A stretch of DNA of 64,000 nucleotides from an uncultured Flavobacteriaceae bacterium (GTDB taxonomy: Bacteria > Bacteroidota > Bacteroidia > Flavobacteriales > Flavobacteriaceae): the NCBI GenBank assembly GCA_947498845.1, contig CANMLX010000014.1, positions 28,225-92,224 on the forward strand, written 5' to 3'. Of the stretch, positions 27,902-36,566 are shown in pieces. The notes beneath the pieces are model-generated. The model was not told the DNA's origin. It saw nothing but the letters and a program-made list of their open reading frames with translations, and did no database searches. Each line of letters begins with the position of its first letter. Positions within the stretch are counted from its first letter, which is position 1. A program made the translations under genes and the position numbers.

Positions 27902-28588
27902 ATGAAAAAATTATTTGCCGAATTTTTTGGAACATTTTGGCTCGTTTTTGGAGGTTGTGGTAGTGCTATTTTTGCTGCTGCTTTTCCAGAACTAGGTATT
28001 GGTTTTACAGGAGTATCTCTAGCATTTGGTTTAACAGTTTTAACCATGGCTTATGCTGTTGGGCATATTTCTGGAGGACATTTTAATCCTGCAGTAACAT
28101 TAGGGCTTTGGGCCGGAGGTAAATTTGAAACCAAAGAGATCATTAGCTATATTATAGCTCAATTAATTGGAGCTATTGCTGCTGCTGGATTATTGTATGT
28201 TATTGTATCTGGAAAATCAGATTTCACAACCATAGGAGGGTTTGCAGCAAATGGATATGGTGAGTTATCTCCAGGTGGCTACAGTATGGTATCTGTTTTA
28301 ATAACAGAATTCCTGTTAACTCTATTTTTTCTTTTAATCATTTTAGGAAGTACAAACGTAAGAGCCCCTAAAGGTTTTGCCCCTATTGCTATTGGCTTAG
28401 GCTTAACTTTAATACATTTAATAAGTATACCTATCTCTAATACTTCTGTAAACCCAGCGAGATCAACAAGTCAAGCATTATTTGCCAATGGAGCGTTTAT
28501 TGGTCAATTATGGCTGTTCTGGATAGCTCCAATTGCAGGAGCTATAGTCGCAGGTATTATCCATAAAACTTTTTTTGATAAAGAATAA
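27902..28588 (+). CDS. aqpZ: Aquaporin Z
   Basis: About 228 residues from ATG 27902 ([20 protein letters not shown]); an upstream in-frame ATG would add 20 residues with no family counterpart. It is a six-helix MIP channel for water in the inner membrane. Both half-helix NPA motifs are present ([10 protein letters not shown] near residue 62; NTSVNPARS near 182). A histidine in LIHLIS, a threonine just before the second NPA and the following arginine match the narrow AqpZ-type filter rather than a glycerol facilitator. A 162-bp repeat begins at the last base of the stop codon. Confidence 0.94.
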   Translation: MKKLFAEFFGTFWLVFGGCGSAIFAAAFPELGIGFTGVSLAFGLTVLTMAYAVGHISGGHFNPAVTLGLWAGGKFETKEIISYIIAQLIGAIAAAGLLYVIVSGKSDFTTIGGFAANGYGELSPGGYSMVSVLITEFLLTLFFLLIILGSTNVRAPKGFAPIAIGLGLTLIHLISIPISNTSVNPARSTSQALFANGAFIGQLWLFWIAPIAGAIVAGIIHKTFFDKE

Positions 28589-28749
28589 TACCAATTCCCA
28601 AATGAATTTACTGAGTTAAAAAGTGCCTTTTGAAATTCTATTTCAACATAAAAAAGAACCGTAGCTACAGCTATGCTTATTTTTTCTGTATCATATAATT
28701 CCAAAATTCATCATTTTACTTTACAGTAAATTCATTTAAGAATTGGTAT
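28588..28749. repeat. MITE-like 162-bp element, copy A2
   Basis: Begins ATACCAATTCCCAAATGAAT and ends ATTCATTTAAGAATTGGTAT. It is the near-exact inverse of 1352-1514, including the central AGCTATGCTTATTTTTTCTG. Its first base is the last base of the aqpZ TAA. Confidence 0.75.
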
Positions 28750-28790
28750 AAAAAAACCTGTCCAACTAGGTTTTTAATTAATAGCGATGA

Positions 28791-28822
28791 AAAAGCCTTT
28801 TTCTTAAACGAAAAAGGCTTTT
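28791..28822 (-). terminator. Intrinsic terminator of the sigma/anti-sigma operon
   Basis: Perfect 13-bp arms AAAAGCCTTTTTC / GAAAAAGGCTTTT with a six-base loop, T-rich on both strands. It is 32 bases past the anti-sigma stop codon and may also serve aqpZ from the other side. Confidence 0.8.
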
Positions 28823-28853
28823 CTTATTAATATAAATAATTTGTTGTTAACTA

Positions 28854-29660
28854 TTATTGTATACTAATCTCGGCTACAGTATTTTCTGTGGACGCAACAG
28901 TATTGCCTCCTTTTGGCTCTATGGTTATGTTTAATCTACTTGCGTTTTCAGTAAATGGTATTCTTTTTAACTGTCTATCTGTTTCTGTTAAAATACCTAG
29001 ACTTACCATTTTACCTTGCAAATCTGCCCATATTTGGTAACATTGCTCTTCTGGCAATTTAGGTAATGATACAACATCAATCATAGACGTTTTATCTTTA
29101 GGGTTGATATAAGCAACTGTCTTTAAGTTTCTGGCACGTTCATTTCCTTTAATAATGTACTTATAAGTATTTGGATCATTAAGTTTTATAAACTGTTCCA
29201 TGATAGCATCCAATTTTTTATTGTTGGTCTCAATATCACTTCTCAAATCAAAAATCTCTTCAACAACTACTTGATTTTCCTCATTTAGTCGATTATTATA
29301 AGTATTAAGTTTTTGATTTTGATTATAAAACAAAAAGGATGTTCCTGCAAAAATTAGAGCAGCTATACTAGCCACTAGGCTAAATTTATACCATTTTTTG
29401 TATTTCTTTCCTTCGTTGATATTAATAACTGGTGTATCAATTTCCTCTAATATATTATCCAATATATTTTTAGGTGGTTCAATAGCATTACTTTTAGCAA
29501 CAATTTCTAAATTGTATTGTAATGTGTTGTAGGCATTCTGGACTTCTGGGTATTTTGAAATATAAGCTTCAACCTTCTCATTTTCTATATGAGAGGTATC
29601 CCCTATTAGATATTTTTCTAAAAGGCCAGAATTTAAAAAAGTAGTTATTTTTTCATTCAT
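28854..29660 (-). CDS. Anti-sigma factor, RskA-like
   Basis: 268 residues. The N-terminal cytoplasmic anti-sigma part has no zinc-finger cysteines (residues 1-90, with LEKYLIGDTS and a helix pair). One membrane segment follows near 92-110 (FSLVASIAALIFAGTSFLFY), then a coiled-coil stretch (about 110-150). The extracytoplasmic RskA C-terminal domain comes last (EEQCYQIWADLQGKMVSLGIL, then ITIEPKGGN). It would hold the sigma factor encoded 12 bases upstream at the membrane until a signal triggers release. The start is ATG 29660. Confidence 0.85.
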   Translation of the reverse strand: MNEKITTFLNSGLLEKYLIGDTSHIENEKVEAYISKYPEVQNAYNTLQYNLEIVAKSNAIEPPKNILDNILEEIDTPVININEGKKYKKWYKFSLVASIAALIFAGTSFLFYNQNQKLNTYNNRLNEENQVVVEEIFDLRSDIETNNKKLDAIMEQFIKLNDPNTYKYIIKGNERARNLKTVAYINPKDKTSMIDVVSLPKLPEEQCYQIWADLQGKMVSLGILTETDRQLKRIPFTENASRLNITIEPKGGNTVASTENTVAEISIQ

Positions 29661-29672
29661 GACTTTAAATAA

Positions 29673-30203
29673 TTAAGGATTGTAAATTTTTTTTAATTCG
29701 CGCAATCCAATTTTTAATCTTGATTTAACTGTACCTAATGGAATGTTCAACTCTTCGCTAGCTTCTTGTTGTGTCATCCCTTCAAAAAAAAGTGCATTAA
29801 TCACTATTTGGTACTTTTCATCTAGACTTGTTAAATGCTTCTTAATATCTATAACATCTTGATTTAATGCGTTAGACGTTATTTTATATACGGAAGAATT
29901 ATCAATTTGGATTTCTTTTTCTGTTTTGTTTTTTAATGATCGTACTTTATCTATGGATGTATTGTATGCTATTCTATACAACCAAGTAAATAATTTTGCT
30001 TTTTGGGGGTCGTACTTTTTTGAATACCTCCATATCTTTACAAAAGTTTCCTGCAATACATCCTGTGCTGTATTTTCATCGTTTATTACCTTTTTTATCA
30101 CGCCATAAAGTGCATCAGCATAATGCTCATAGAGTAAGGAAATAGCTTTTTTATCGCTATTTTTTAATAAACTAACAATTTTTTTTTCTATACCCGAAAT
30201 CAA
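29673..30203 (-). CDS. ECF sigma factor, SigK-like, paired with anti-sigma factor
   Basis: 176 residues. Region 2 reads ENTAQDVLQETFVKIWRYSKKYDPQKAKLFTWLYRIAYNTSIDKVR (about 40-85) and region 4 reads YQIVINALFFEGMTQQEASEELNIPLGTVKSRLKIGLRELKK (about 125-172). The start appears to be TTG at 30203; no ATG lies nearby in frame. It forms an operon with the RskA-like anti-sigma gene. This organisation suggests a response to an envelope or redox signal, but the signal cannot be inferred. Confidence 0.9.
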   Translation of the reverse strand: MISGIEKKIVSLLKNSDKKAISLLYEHYADALYGVIKKVINDENTAQDVLQETFVKIWRYSKKYDPQKAKLFTWLYRIAYNTSIDKVRSLKNKTEKEIQIDNSSVYKITSNALNQDVIDIKKHLTSLDEKYQIVINALFFEGMTQQEASEELNIPLGTVKSRLKIGLRELKKIYNP

Positions 30204-30272
30204 TATAAAACAGTGTTTATTTAGTAATTAGTTATAGTTTTTCACAGGTCAAATTTAGAAATTTCTTTTGGA

Positions 30273-31286
30273 TTACAAGATGTTAACTTCTGCTTCTATT
30301 GAAATATTAAAAAGTCTTTTTATCGTTTTTTGAATTAATCTTGAGAGATTTAAAATATCTAATCCACTTGCGCCTCCATAATTCACTAGGACTAATGCTT
30401 GATTTTTATGAACCCCATAATCGCCAAATTGTTTCCCTTTAAATCCTGCTTTTTCAATTAACCAACCAGCAGGGACTTTCACTTCTGTTTTTGAAACTGG
30501 GTAACTTGGAATATCACTAAAATGTTCTTGCAAATTATTAAAAACAGATTTTGGGATAATTGGATTTTTAAAAAAACTCCCACTATTTCCAATGCGTTTA
30601 GGATCGGGTAATTTACTTTGCCTAATAGCTATTACAGTTTTTGAAATATCTTTAATAGTAGGCGATTTTATCCCTTGAGACGATAATTCGGTTTTTATTG
30701 CGCCATAATTCATCTTAAGAACATGGTTCTTTTTTGTTAATTTAAATGTAACACTTGTTATAACAAATTTTCCCTTTTCTTCTTGTTTAAAAATGGAACT
30801 TCTATAGCCGAATTTACAATCTTCTTTAAAAAACGTAGTTGCTTCTTGAGTTTTTATATTAATTGCATCACAAGAAACAAAAGTATCTTTTAATTCTACA
30901 CCATAAGCTCCAATATTTTGAATAGGTGCTGTACCTACATTTCCTGGTATTAAAGATAAGTTTTCTATCCCTCCATAATTATTTCCTAAACACCAAAGTA
31001 TAAATTCATGCCAGCTTTCTCCTGCATGCGCTTTCACTAAAACATAGTTTTCTTCCTCCTTTTCAATGGAGATCCCTTTTATGTTAATATGAATAACTAG
31101 AATATCTAAATCTTTAGTAAGAAGCATATTGCTTCCACCTCCCAATATAAGCTTATCTGGATAGTCTTTTAAAGCTAAAACGGTTTTTAAATCTTTAATA
31201 CTTGAAATAGATACAAAATGTTTAGCATTAACATCAATTCCAAATGTATTATAGTGTTTTAAAGATATGTTCTGCTCTATTTGCAT
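30273..31286 (-). CDS. murB: UDP-N-acetylenolpyruvoylglucosamine reductase
   Basis: 337 residues. It reduces UDP-GlcNAc-enolpyruvate to UDP-MurNAc with FAD and NADPH, the second committed step of peptidoglycan synthesis. The FAD-binding block (LILGGGSNMLLTKDLD, about 44-59), SLIPGNVGTAPIQNIGAYG (about 112-130), and the active-site serine in GNSGSFFKNP (about 234-243) are visible, with the C-terminal glutamate segment SIEAEVNIL. The serine-type active site and the length match E. coli-type MurB. It lies four bases after the aminotransferase stop, so the two probably share a transcript. Confidence 0.95.
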   Translation of the reverse strand: MQIEQNISLKHYNTFGIDVNAKHFVSISSIKDLKTVLALKDYPDKLILGGGSNMLLTKDLDILVIHINIKGISIEKEEENYVLVKAHAGESWHEFILWCLGNNYGGIENLSLIPGNVGTAPIQNIGAYGVELKDTFVSCDAINIKTQEATTFFKEDCKFGYRSSIFKQEEKGKFVITSVTFKLTKKNHVLKMNYGAIKTELSSQGIKSPTIKDISKTVIAIRQSKLPDPKRIGNSGSFFKNPIIPKSVFNNLQEHFSDIPSYPVSKTEVKVPAGWLIEKAGFKGKQFGDYGVHKNQALVLVNYGGASGLDILNLSRLIQKTIKRLFNISIEAEVNIL

Positions 31287-31290
31287 AAGA

Positions 31291-32481
31291 TTAGTCCTTA
31301 TAAACCTTGAGTGCTTCTTTTATAATATTCACAGCTTTAATTAAGCGTTCCTTGTTAAGTACGTAAGCTATCCTAATTTGGTTTAAACCTAATCCTTCGG
31401 TAGAATAAAAACCACCTGCAGGAGCAACCATAACCGTTTCATTATCAAAATTAAAATGCTCCAATAACCATTGTGCAAAATGATCAGAATTTTTTACAGG
31501 CAACTGTGCTATGCAATAAAAAGCGCCTTTTGGTATAGCTACTTTAACACCTTTTATTTTATTTAATTCTGCTATTAATGTATCTCTTCGCTCTATATAT
31601 TCGTTCTTTACATTTTCAAAATAACTTTGAGGCGTATCTAAGGCTGCTTCACTTGCAATTTGTGCATAGGTAGGCGGGCTTAAACGCGCTTGAGCAAATT
31701 TTAATACAGTTTGTACAATTGATTTATTTCGAGACACTAAACAGCCAATTCTAGCGCCACACATACTGTAACGCTTAGAAACTGAATCGATCATTATGGT
31801 ATATTCATCAAGTCCTTCAAGTTCCATTATGGAATAGTGAGAATTACCATCATAGGTAAATTCACGATATACTTCATCTGAAATTAAAAACAAATCATGT
31901 TTTTTTACCAAATTAGCTAATTGTTTTATTTCTTCTTTTGAGTATAAATAACCCGTAGGATTACCTGGATTACAAATCATTATAGCCTTTGTTTTAGAAG
32001 TAATTAATTTTTCAAATTCTTCAATTGGTGGTAAGGCAAAATTATCTTCTATTTTGGAAACTATAGGTTTAACTCTAACACTAGAAGCAGTTGCAAAAGC
32101 AATATAATTAGCATAAAAAGGTTCGCATATTATCACCTCATCATCTGGATCCATAATGCTACTAAAAATAAATGCTATAGCTTCACTTGCTCCAGTGGTA
32201 ACAACAATATCTTTGTGTGATACCTTAATATTATGATAATCGTAATAAGCTGCTATTTTTTTTCTATAGGTATCAGAACCTTCAGAACGCGAGTATGATA
32301 AAATTTCAACATCATTTTCTTTTACAGCTTTTAAAGCAGCCTCTGGGGTTTTAATATCTGGTTGACCAATATTTAAATAATAAATAGATTTCCCTTCTGC
32401 TTCTGCTTGTTGTGCATATGGCACAAGCTTACGAATAGGAGATTCGGGCATACTTTTCCCTTTTTGAGATATCGACGGCAT
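31291..32481 (-). CDS. Pyridoxal-phosphate aminotransferase, aspartate aminotransferase family
   Basis: 396 residues of class I/II fold. Marks are IYYLNIGQPDIKTPE, TTGASEAIAFIF, MICNPGNPTGYLYSKEEI, FLISDEVYREFTYDG, the PLP lysine in SVSKRYSMCGARIG (about 235) and the arginine in NQIRIAYVLNKERL near the C-terminus. Substrate range within the aspartate/aromatic aminotransferase family cannot be fixed by motif. It is translated just ahead of murB. Confidence 0.9.
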   Translation of the reverse strand: MPSISQKGKSMPESPIRKLVPYAQQAEAEGKSIYYLNIGQPDIKTPEAALKAVKENDVEILSYSRSEGSDTYRKKIAAYYDYHNIKVSHKDIVVTTGASEAIAFIFSSIMDPDDEVIICEPFYANYIAFATASSVRVKPIVSKIEDNFALPPIEEFEKLITSKTKAIMICNPGNPTGYLYSKEEIKQLANLVKKHDLFLISDEVYREFTYDGNSHYSIMELEGLDEYTIMIDSVSKRYSMCGARIGCLVSRNKSIVQTVLKFAQARLSPPTYAQIASEAALDTPQSYFENVKNEYIERRDTLIAELNKIKGVKVAIPKGAFYCIAQLPVKNSDHFAQWLLEHFNFDNETVMVAPAGGFYSTEGLGLNQIRIAYVLNKERLIKAVNIIKEALKVYKD

Positions 32482-32569
32482 TTAGTTAAAATTAATTTGC
32501 AAAGTTGAGAAAATTATTTTTAACTTTTTTTAAAAATAGCGCATTAAGTTTTTATTTGTGAGATCGTGG

Positions 32570-32643
32570 TTGTTTGTTGTTTGTTGTTTGTTGTTTGTTG
32601 TTTGTTGTTTGTTGTTTGTTGTTTGTTGTTTGTTGTTTGTTGT
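32570..32643. repeat. Tandem repeat, 7-bp unit TTGTTTG, about 10.5 copies
   Basis: Seventy-four bases of perfectly repeated TTGTTTG, located between the aminotransferase promoter region and the DUF1573 terminator. The unit length and perfection predict copy-number variation. Confidence 0.9.
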
Positions 32644-32709
32644 AAAATGAAAAAATTATAAAAAGCAAACAACTCACCTAAACTTTTAACTTTTAACTAA
32701 ATTTACAAT

Positions 32710-32754
<45 letters not shown>

Positions 32755-32936
32755 AGCTATAAAAAACACAGCATACCTTAACCTTCTAACTAAATCCATA
32801 AATCATTTTAACTATGAGAGCTACAGTATTAAACTTAGTTGTTCTATGTCTTATCCCCTACTCTCTCTTATTTCTTGATTCCAGAAATCTTGAATCTCAT
32901 TAATAAAATAAACATTTAAAGATTAAATATAAAAAA

Positions 32937-32962
32937 AGACCCAAGCCATAAAACTCGGGTCT
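32937..32962 (-). terminator. Terminator after the DUF1573 gene
   Basis: AGACCC pairs with GGGTCT, with one mismatch then AG/CT extending the stem. On the minus strand a run of seven T follows. It lies 33 bases past the stop codon at 32996. Confidence 0.7.
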
Positions 32963-32995
32963 ATATATAAAATTTGTCAACATGTTTGAGAGAAA

Positions 32996-33424
32996 CTACT
33001 TTTTCTCAACAACACTTTTTGTTTGTTTGTTAAGCACGTTCGTTTTACTTGGATCTACAACAAGCCCTTTAATCTTAAGCGCAACAGTAGGTGTATCTGC
33101 ATTCGAAATTACTGTTATTGTTTTTCTTATAGGGTTTACTCTATTGGTATCGTATTTCACCTCAATTTTACCATCTTTTCCTGGCATAATTGGACCTTCT
33201 GGTTTTTTAGGTATGGTACAACCACAACTAGAACTAACCTTTGATATAACTAGAGGTGCATCACCTGTGTTTGTAAATTCAAAAACTCTAACACCATTAG
33301 ATCCTTTTTCAATAGTTCCATAATCTATGGTTTCTGTTTTAAACTCAATTTTTGCTACTTTATCTTGAGCATTGAGAGAAAGACTTATTAATCCTACAAA
33401 TAAAATTGTAATTAAATGTTTCAT
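32996..33424 (-). CDS. DUF1573 secreted protein
   Basis: 142 residues with a signal peptide (MKHLITILFVGLISLSLNAQ) and one Ig-like/ASPM-SPD-2-type beta domain. The DUF1573 signature is visible: FKTETIDYGTIEKGSNGVRVFEFTN, then PLVISKVSSSCGCTIPKKPEGPIMPG with the SSCGCT cysteine pair, and NPIRKTITVISNA. This family is common in Bacteroidota and exported to the periplasm or outer membrane. A precise role is unknown. The gene is monocistronic, divergent from valS, and ends in a terminator. Confidence 0.85.
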   Translation of the reverse strand: MKHLITILFVGLISLSLNAQDKVAKIEFKTETIDYGTIEKGSNGVRVFEFTNTGDAPLVISKVSSSCGCTIPKKPEGPIMPGKDGKIEVKYDTNRVNPIRKTITVISNADTPTVALKIKGLVVDPSKTNVLNKQTKSVVEKK

Positions 33425-33602
33425 CTTCTTTTTTTAGTTTGATTATTATTTTTGGTGTAAACATAGTTGTTATTTCCTTGAAATGCAAAAATAATAGACA
33501 AAATGCAATCCCCTACGTACGTTTACTACAAACTTAACTTTTTTGTAGTAATTATTAGGTTTTATCACTATGTCTCAACTTTCACAGAAAAAGAAATATA
33601 TT

Positions 33603-33610
33603 TACTTTTG
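33603..33610 (+). promoter_or_regulatory. Candidate -7 box of valS
   Basis: TACTTTTG matches TAnnTTTG. A TTTC element lies 19 bases upstream, near the -33 position, and the ATG follows 30 bases downstream. Confidence 0.5.
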
Positions 33611-33639
33611 TACTAAAATAACAAAAACTATTCCAAAGT

Positions 33640-36357
33640 ATGCAAATTCCATCAAAATATGATGCCAATAAGGTAGAAAATAAATGGTATGCCTATTGGA
33701 TGAAACACAATTATTTTCATTCAAAACCAGATGATAGAGAGCCTTATACAATTGTCATCCCTCCCCCAAATGTTACAGGAGTTTTGCATATGGGACACAT
33801 GCTAAACAACACGATTCAAGATGTTTTAATTCGTCATGCTCGTTTAAATGGAAAAAATGCATGTTGGGTACCTGGTACAGATCATGCATCTATTGCCACC
33901 GAAGCCAAAGTTGTAGCTAAATTAAAAGAGCAAGGCATTAATAAAAACGATTTAACAAGAGACCAATTTTTAAAGCATGCCTGGGAATGGACACACGAAT
34001 ATGGCGGTGTAATTTTAGAACAGCTTAAAAAGTTAGGTTGTTCTTGTGATTGGGATAGAACTAAATTTACTTTGGATGACGATATGTCTGAAGCTGTAAT
34101 TAAAGTTTTTATTGATTTATACAATAAAGGACTAATATATCGCGGTTACCGAATGGTAAATTGGGATCCTGAAGCGAAAACTACCTTATCTGACGAAGAA
34201 GTTATACATGAAGAACGTCAAGGTAATTTATACTACCTCAATTATAAAATCCTCACCCCAACCCTCTCCAGAGGAGAGGGAGTCATTGAGCATGATACTC
34301 AACACAAGAGTGAGGATCCTCCTTCTTTGGAGGGGTTAGGGGAGGAATATTTAACCATCGCTACTACTAGACCCGAAACTATTTTTGGTGATACTGCTAT
34401 TTGTATTAACCCAAATGATGAGCGCTTTACACATTTAAAAGGTAAAAAAGCCATAGTCCCTATCTGTAATCGTGTGATTCCAATTATAGAAGATGAGTAT
34501 GTTGATGTTGAATTTGGTACAGGCTGTTTAAAAGTAACACCTGCGCATGATGAAAACGACAAAGTGTTGGGTGACAAGCACAACCTTGAGGTTATCGATA
34601 TTTTTAACGACGATGCTTCTCTAAACAGCTATGGCTTGCATTTTGAAGGACAAGATCGTTTTGTTGTTAGAAAAGCAGTAGCAAAACAACTGGAAGAGAG
34701 CGGTGTTTTAGTAAAAACCGAAATACACACCAACAAAGTTGGCACTTCGGAAAGAACAAAAGCTGTTATAGAACCTCGATTAAGTGATCAATGGTTCTTA
34801 AAAATGGAGGAATTGGTAAAACCAGCTATAAAAGCAGTTTTAGAAGATGACGCCATAAAACTATTTCCTAAGAAATTTGAGAACACCTATAGACATTGGA
34901 TGGAAAACATTCGTGATTGGAATATTTCACGCCAGTTAATGTGGGGACAGCAAATCCCTGCGTACTATTATGGTGATGGGAAAGACCATTTTGTGGTTGC
35001 AGAAACAATTAACAAAGCTTTAGAACTTGCTAAACAAAAAACCAATAACCAACAACTAACAACTAAAGATTTAAAACAAGATCCCGATGCCTTAGATACA
35101 TGGTTTTCGTCTTGGTTGTGGCCAATGAGTGTTTTTGATGGTATTCGTAATCCAGATAATGAAGAAATAAATTATTATTATCCTACTAACGATTTAGTAA
35201 CGGGGCCAGATATTTTATTCTTTTGGGTAGCACGTATGATTATTGCTGGCTATGAATTTAAAGATAAAAAACCATTTAATAACGTATACCTAACTGGACT
35301 TGTACGTGATAAGCAACGCCGAAAGATGAGCAAATCTCTAGGTAATTCTCCAGATGCTCTAAAATTAATTGAGGAATACGGAGCAGACGGTGTTCGTGTT
35401 GGCCTATTATTGAGTAGTGCAGCAGGTAATGATTTACTTTTTGATGAAACTTTATGTCAACAAGGTAAAGGTTTAGGAAATAAAGTATGGAGTGCTTTTT
35501 ATTTAACAACACTTTGGGAAGTTTCTAGTGAAATAGAACAACCTGAATCAAGTAAAATAGGCATTGCCTGGTACAAATCTAAATTTCAAAAAGTATTAAT
35601 AGAAATTGAAGATCATTATAGTAAATATCGCTTGTCTGATGTTATTATGTCACTCTACAAACTTATTTACGATGATTTTTGTGGCTGGTTACTCGAAATT
35701 GTAAAGCCCGCTTATCAACAACCTATTGATGTTAAAACTTATAAATCCATTATCTCGATTTTTGAAGATAATTTAAAGGTTTTACATCCTTTTATGCCAT
35801 TTATTACTGAAGAAATTTGGCAGTTAATTGCAGAAAGAACACCCGAAGAAGCTTTAATTATTGCAGAATACCCTGAAAAGACTTTATTTGATAACACACT
35901 TATTTCTAATTTTGAATTTGCAACAGGTGTAGTTTCGGGGATAAGAACGATACGAAAAGATAAAAATATTGCTTTTAAAGACGCTATAGAATTGTCTGTT
36001 ATAAACAATGAAAATTTTACTACAGATTTTGATATTGTTATTCAAAAGCTAACAAACACTTCTAGTGTTAATTATGTTTCTAATAAAGTAGAAGGCGCTT
36101 CATCGTTTAGAGTAAAATCTAATGAATATTTTGTACCTATTTCTTTAGATGCTATTGATATAGAAGCAGAAATAACAAAACTAAATACCGAATTAAAACG
36201 CGCCGAAGGGTTTTTAGTAGGAATTCAAAAGAAATTGTCTAACGAGCGCTTTGTGAATAACGCTCCAGAGCAGGTAATCACATTAGAACGCAAAAAAGAA
36301 TCGGATACCTTAGCTAAAATTGAGACTATTAAAGCGAGTTTGATGAGTTTGAAATAG
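33640..36357 (+). CDS. valS: Valyl-tRNA synthetase, carrying an in-frame repeat insertion
   Basis: 905 residues, class Ia synthetase charging tRNA-Val. The HIGH motif is VLHMGHML (about 49-56), the editing (CP1) domain runs about 195-410 (TIATTRPETIFGDTA), the WFSSWLWP block is near 490, and the KMSKS loop reads RKMSKSLGNSPD (about 565). An anticodon-binding domain and a C-terminal coiled coil (ELKRAEGFLVGIQKKLSNERF) follow. At residues about 204-236 a foreign-looking stretch, TPTLSRGEGVIEHDTQHKSE and onward, interrupts the link between NYK and YLTIATTRPE. It is encoded by a palindromic repeat (34249-34348) that keeps the frame. Convergent with the polyprenyl synthase gene. Confidence 0.96.
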   Translation: MQIPSKYDANKVENKWYAYWMKHNYFHSKPDDREPYTIVIPPPNVTGVLHMGHMLNNTIQDVLIRHARLNGKNACWVPGTDHASIATEAKVVAKLKEQGINKNDLTRDQFLKHAWEWTHEYGGVILEQLKKLGCSCDWDRTKFTLDDDMSEAVIKVFIDLYNKGLIYRGYRMVNWDPEAKTTLSDEEVIHEERQGNLYYLNYKILTPTLSRGEGVIEHDTQHKSEDPPSLEGLGEEYLTIATTRPETIFGDTAICINPNDERFTHLKGKKAIVPICNRVIPIIEDEYVDVEFGTGCLKVTPAHDENDKVLGDKHNLEVIDIFNDDASLNSYGLHFEGQDRFVVRKAVAKQLEESGVLVKTEIHTNKVGTSERTKAVIEPRLSDQWFLKMEELVKPAIKAVLEDDAIKLFPKKFENTYRHWMENIRDWNISRQLMWGQQIPAYYYGDGKDHFVVAETINKALELAKQKTNNQQLTTKDLKQDPDALDTWFSSWLWPMSVFDGIRNPDNEEINYYYPTNDLVTGPDILFFWVARMIIAGYEFKDKKPFNNVYLTGLVRDKQRRKMSKSLGNSPDALKLIEEYGADGVRVGLLLSSAAGNDLLFDETLCQQGKGLGNKVWSAFYLTTLWEVSSEIEQPESSKIGIAWYKSKFQKVLIEIEDHYSKYRLSDVIMSLYKLIYDDFCGWLLEIVKPAYQQPIDVKTYKSIISIFEDNLKVLHPFMPFITEEIWQLIAERTPEEALIIAEYPEKTLFDNTLISNFEFATGVVSGIRTIRKDKNIAFKDAIELSVINNENFTTDFDIVIQKLTNTSSVNYVSNKVEGASSFRVKSNEYFVPISLDAIDIEAEITKLNTELKRAEGFLVGIQKKLSNERFVNNAPEQVITLERKKESDTLAKIETIKASLMSLK
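34249..34348. repeat. Palindromic repeat element inserted in frame within valS
   Basis: The outer arms (TCCTCACCCCAACCC and GGGGTTAGGGGAGGA) are approximately inverse. The left half contains the hairpin CCCTCTCC-AGA-GGAGAGGG and the right half CCTCC...GGAGG. The insert is about 99-100 bases (33 codons), has no stop and is more G- and C-rich than the surrounding gene. It reads like a mobile palindromic element tolerated in a protein loop. Confidence 0.7.
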
Positions 36358-36502
36358 GGTTTTTAAGTTAGGAGCATGCAGCATGAAGTTAGAAGTACAT
36401 AAGATCAAAATAGACTTATAGAATCAAGAATGCACAATAAATTCATGATTCTTAAAGTGAGTTAATCTTGTTTCTGCTCTAGGTTAGTAGCGACGCTCTT
36501 CA

Positions 36503-36540
36503 TGCTTCGAACTTCTTGCTTCGAACTTCTTGCTTCGAAC
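36503..36540. repeat. 14-bp tandem repeat, 2.7 copies
   Basis: The unit TGCTTCGAACTTCT is repeated without mismatches between the 3' ends of valS and the polyprenyl synthase gene. The unit is twice seven bases. Confidence 0.75.
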
Positions 36541-36544
36541 CAAT

Positions 36545-36564
36545 AAAAAGGACTAGCCTTTTTT
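36545..36564. terminator. Bidirectional terminator between valS and the polyprenyl synthase gene
   Basis: AAAAAGG and CCTTTTTT arms around ACTAG, three bases from the stop of the minus-strand gene. T-rich ends occur on both strands. Confidence 0.55.
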
Positions 36565-36566
36565 GG

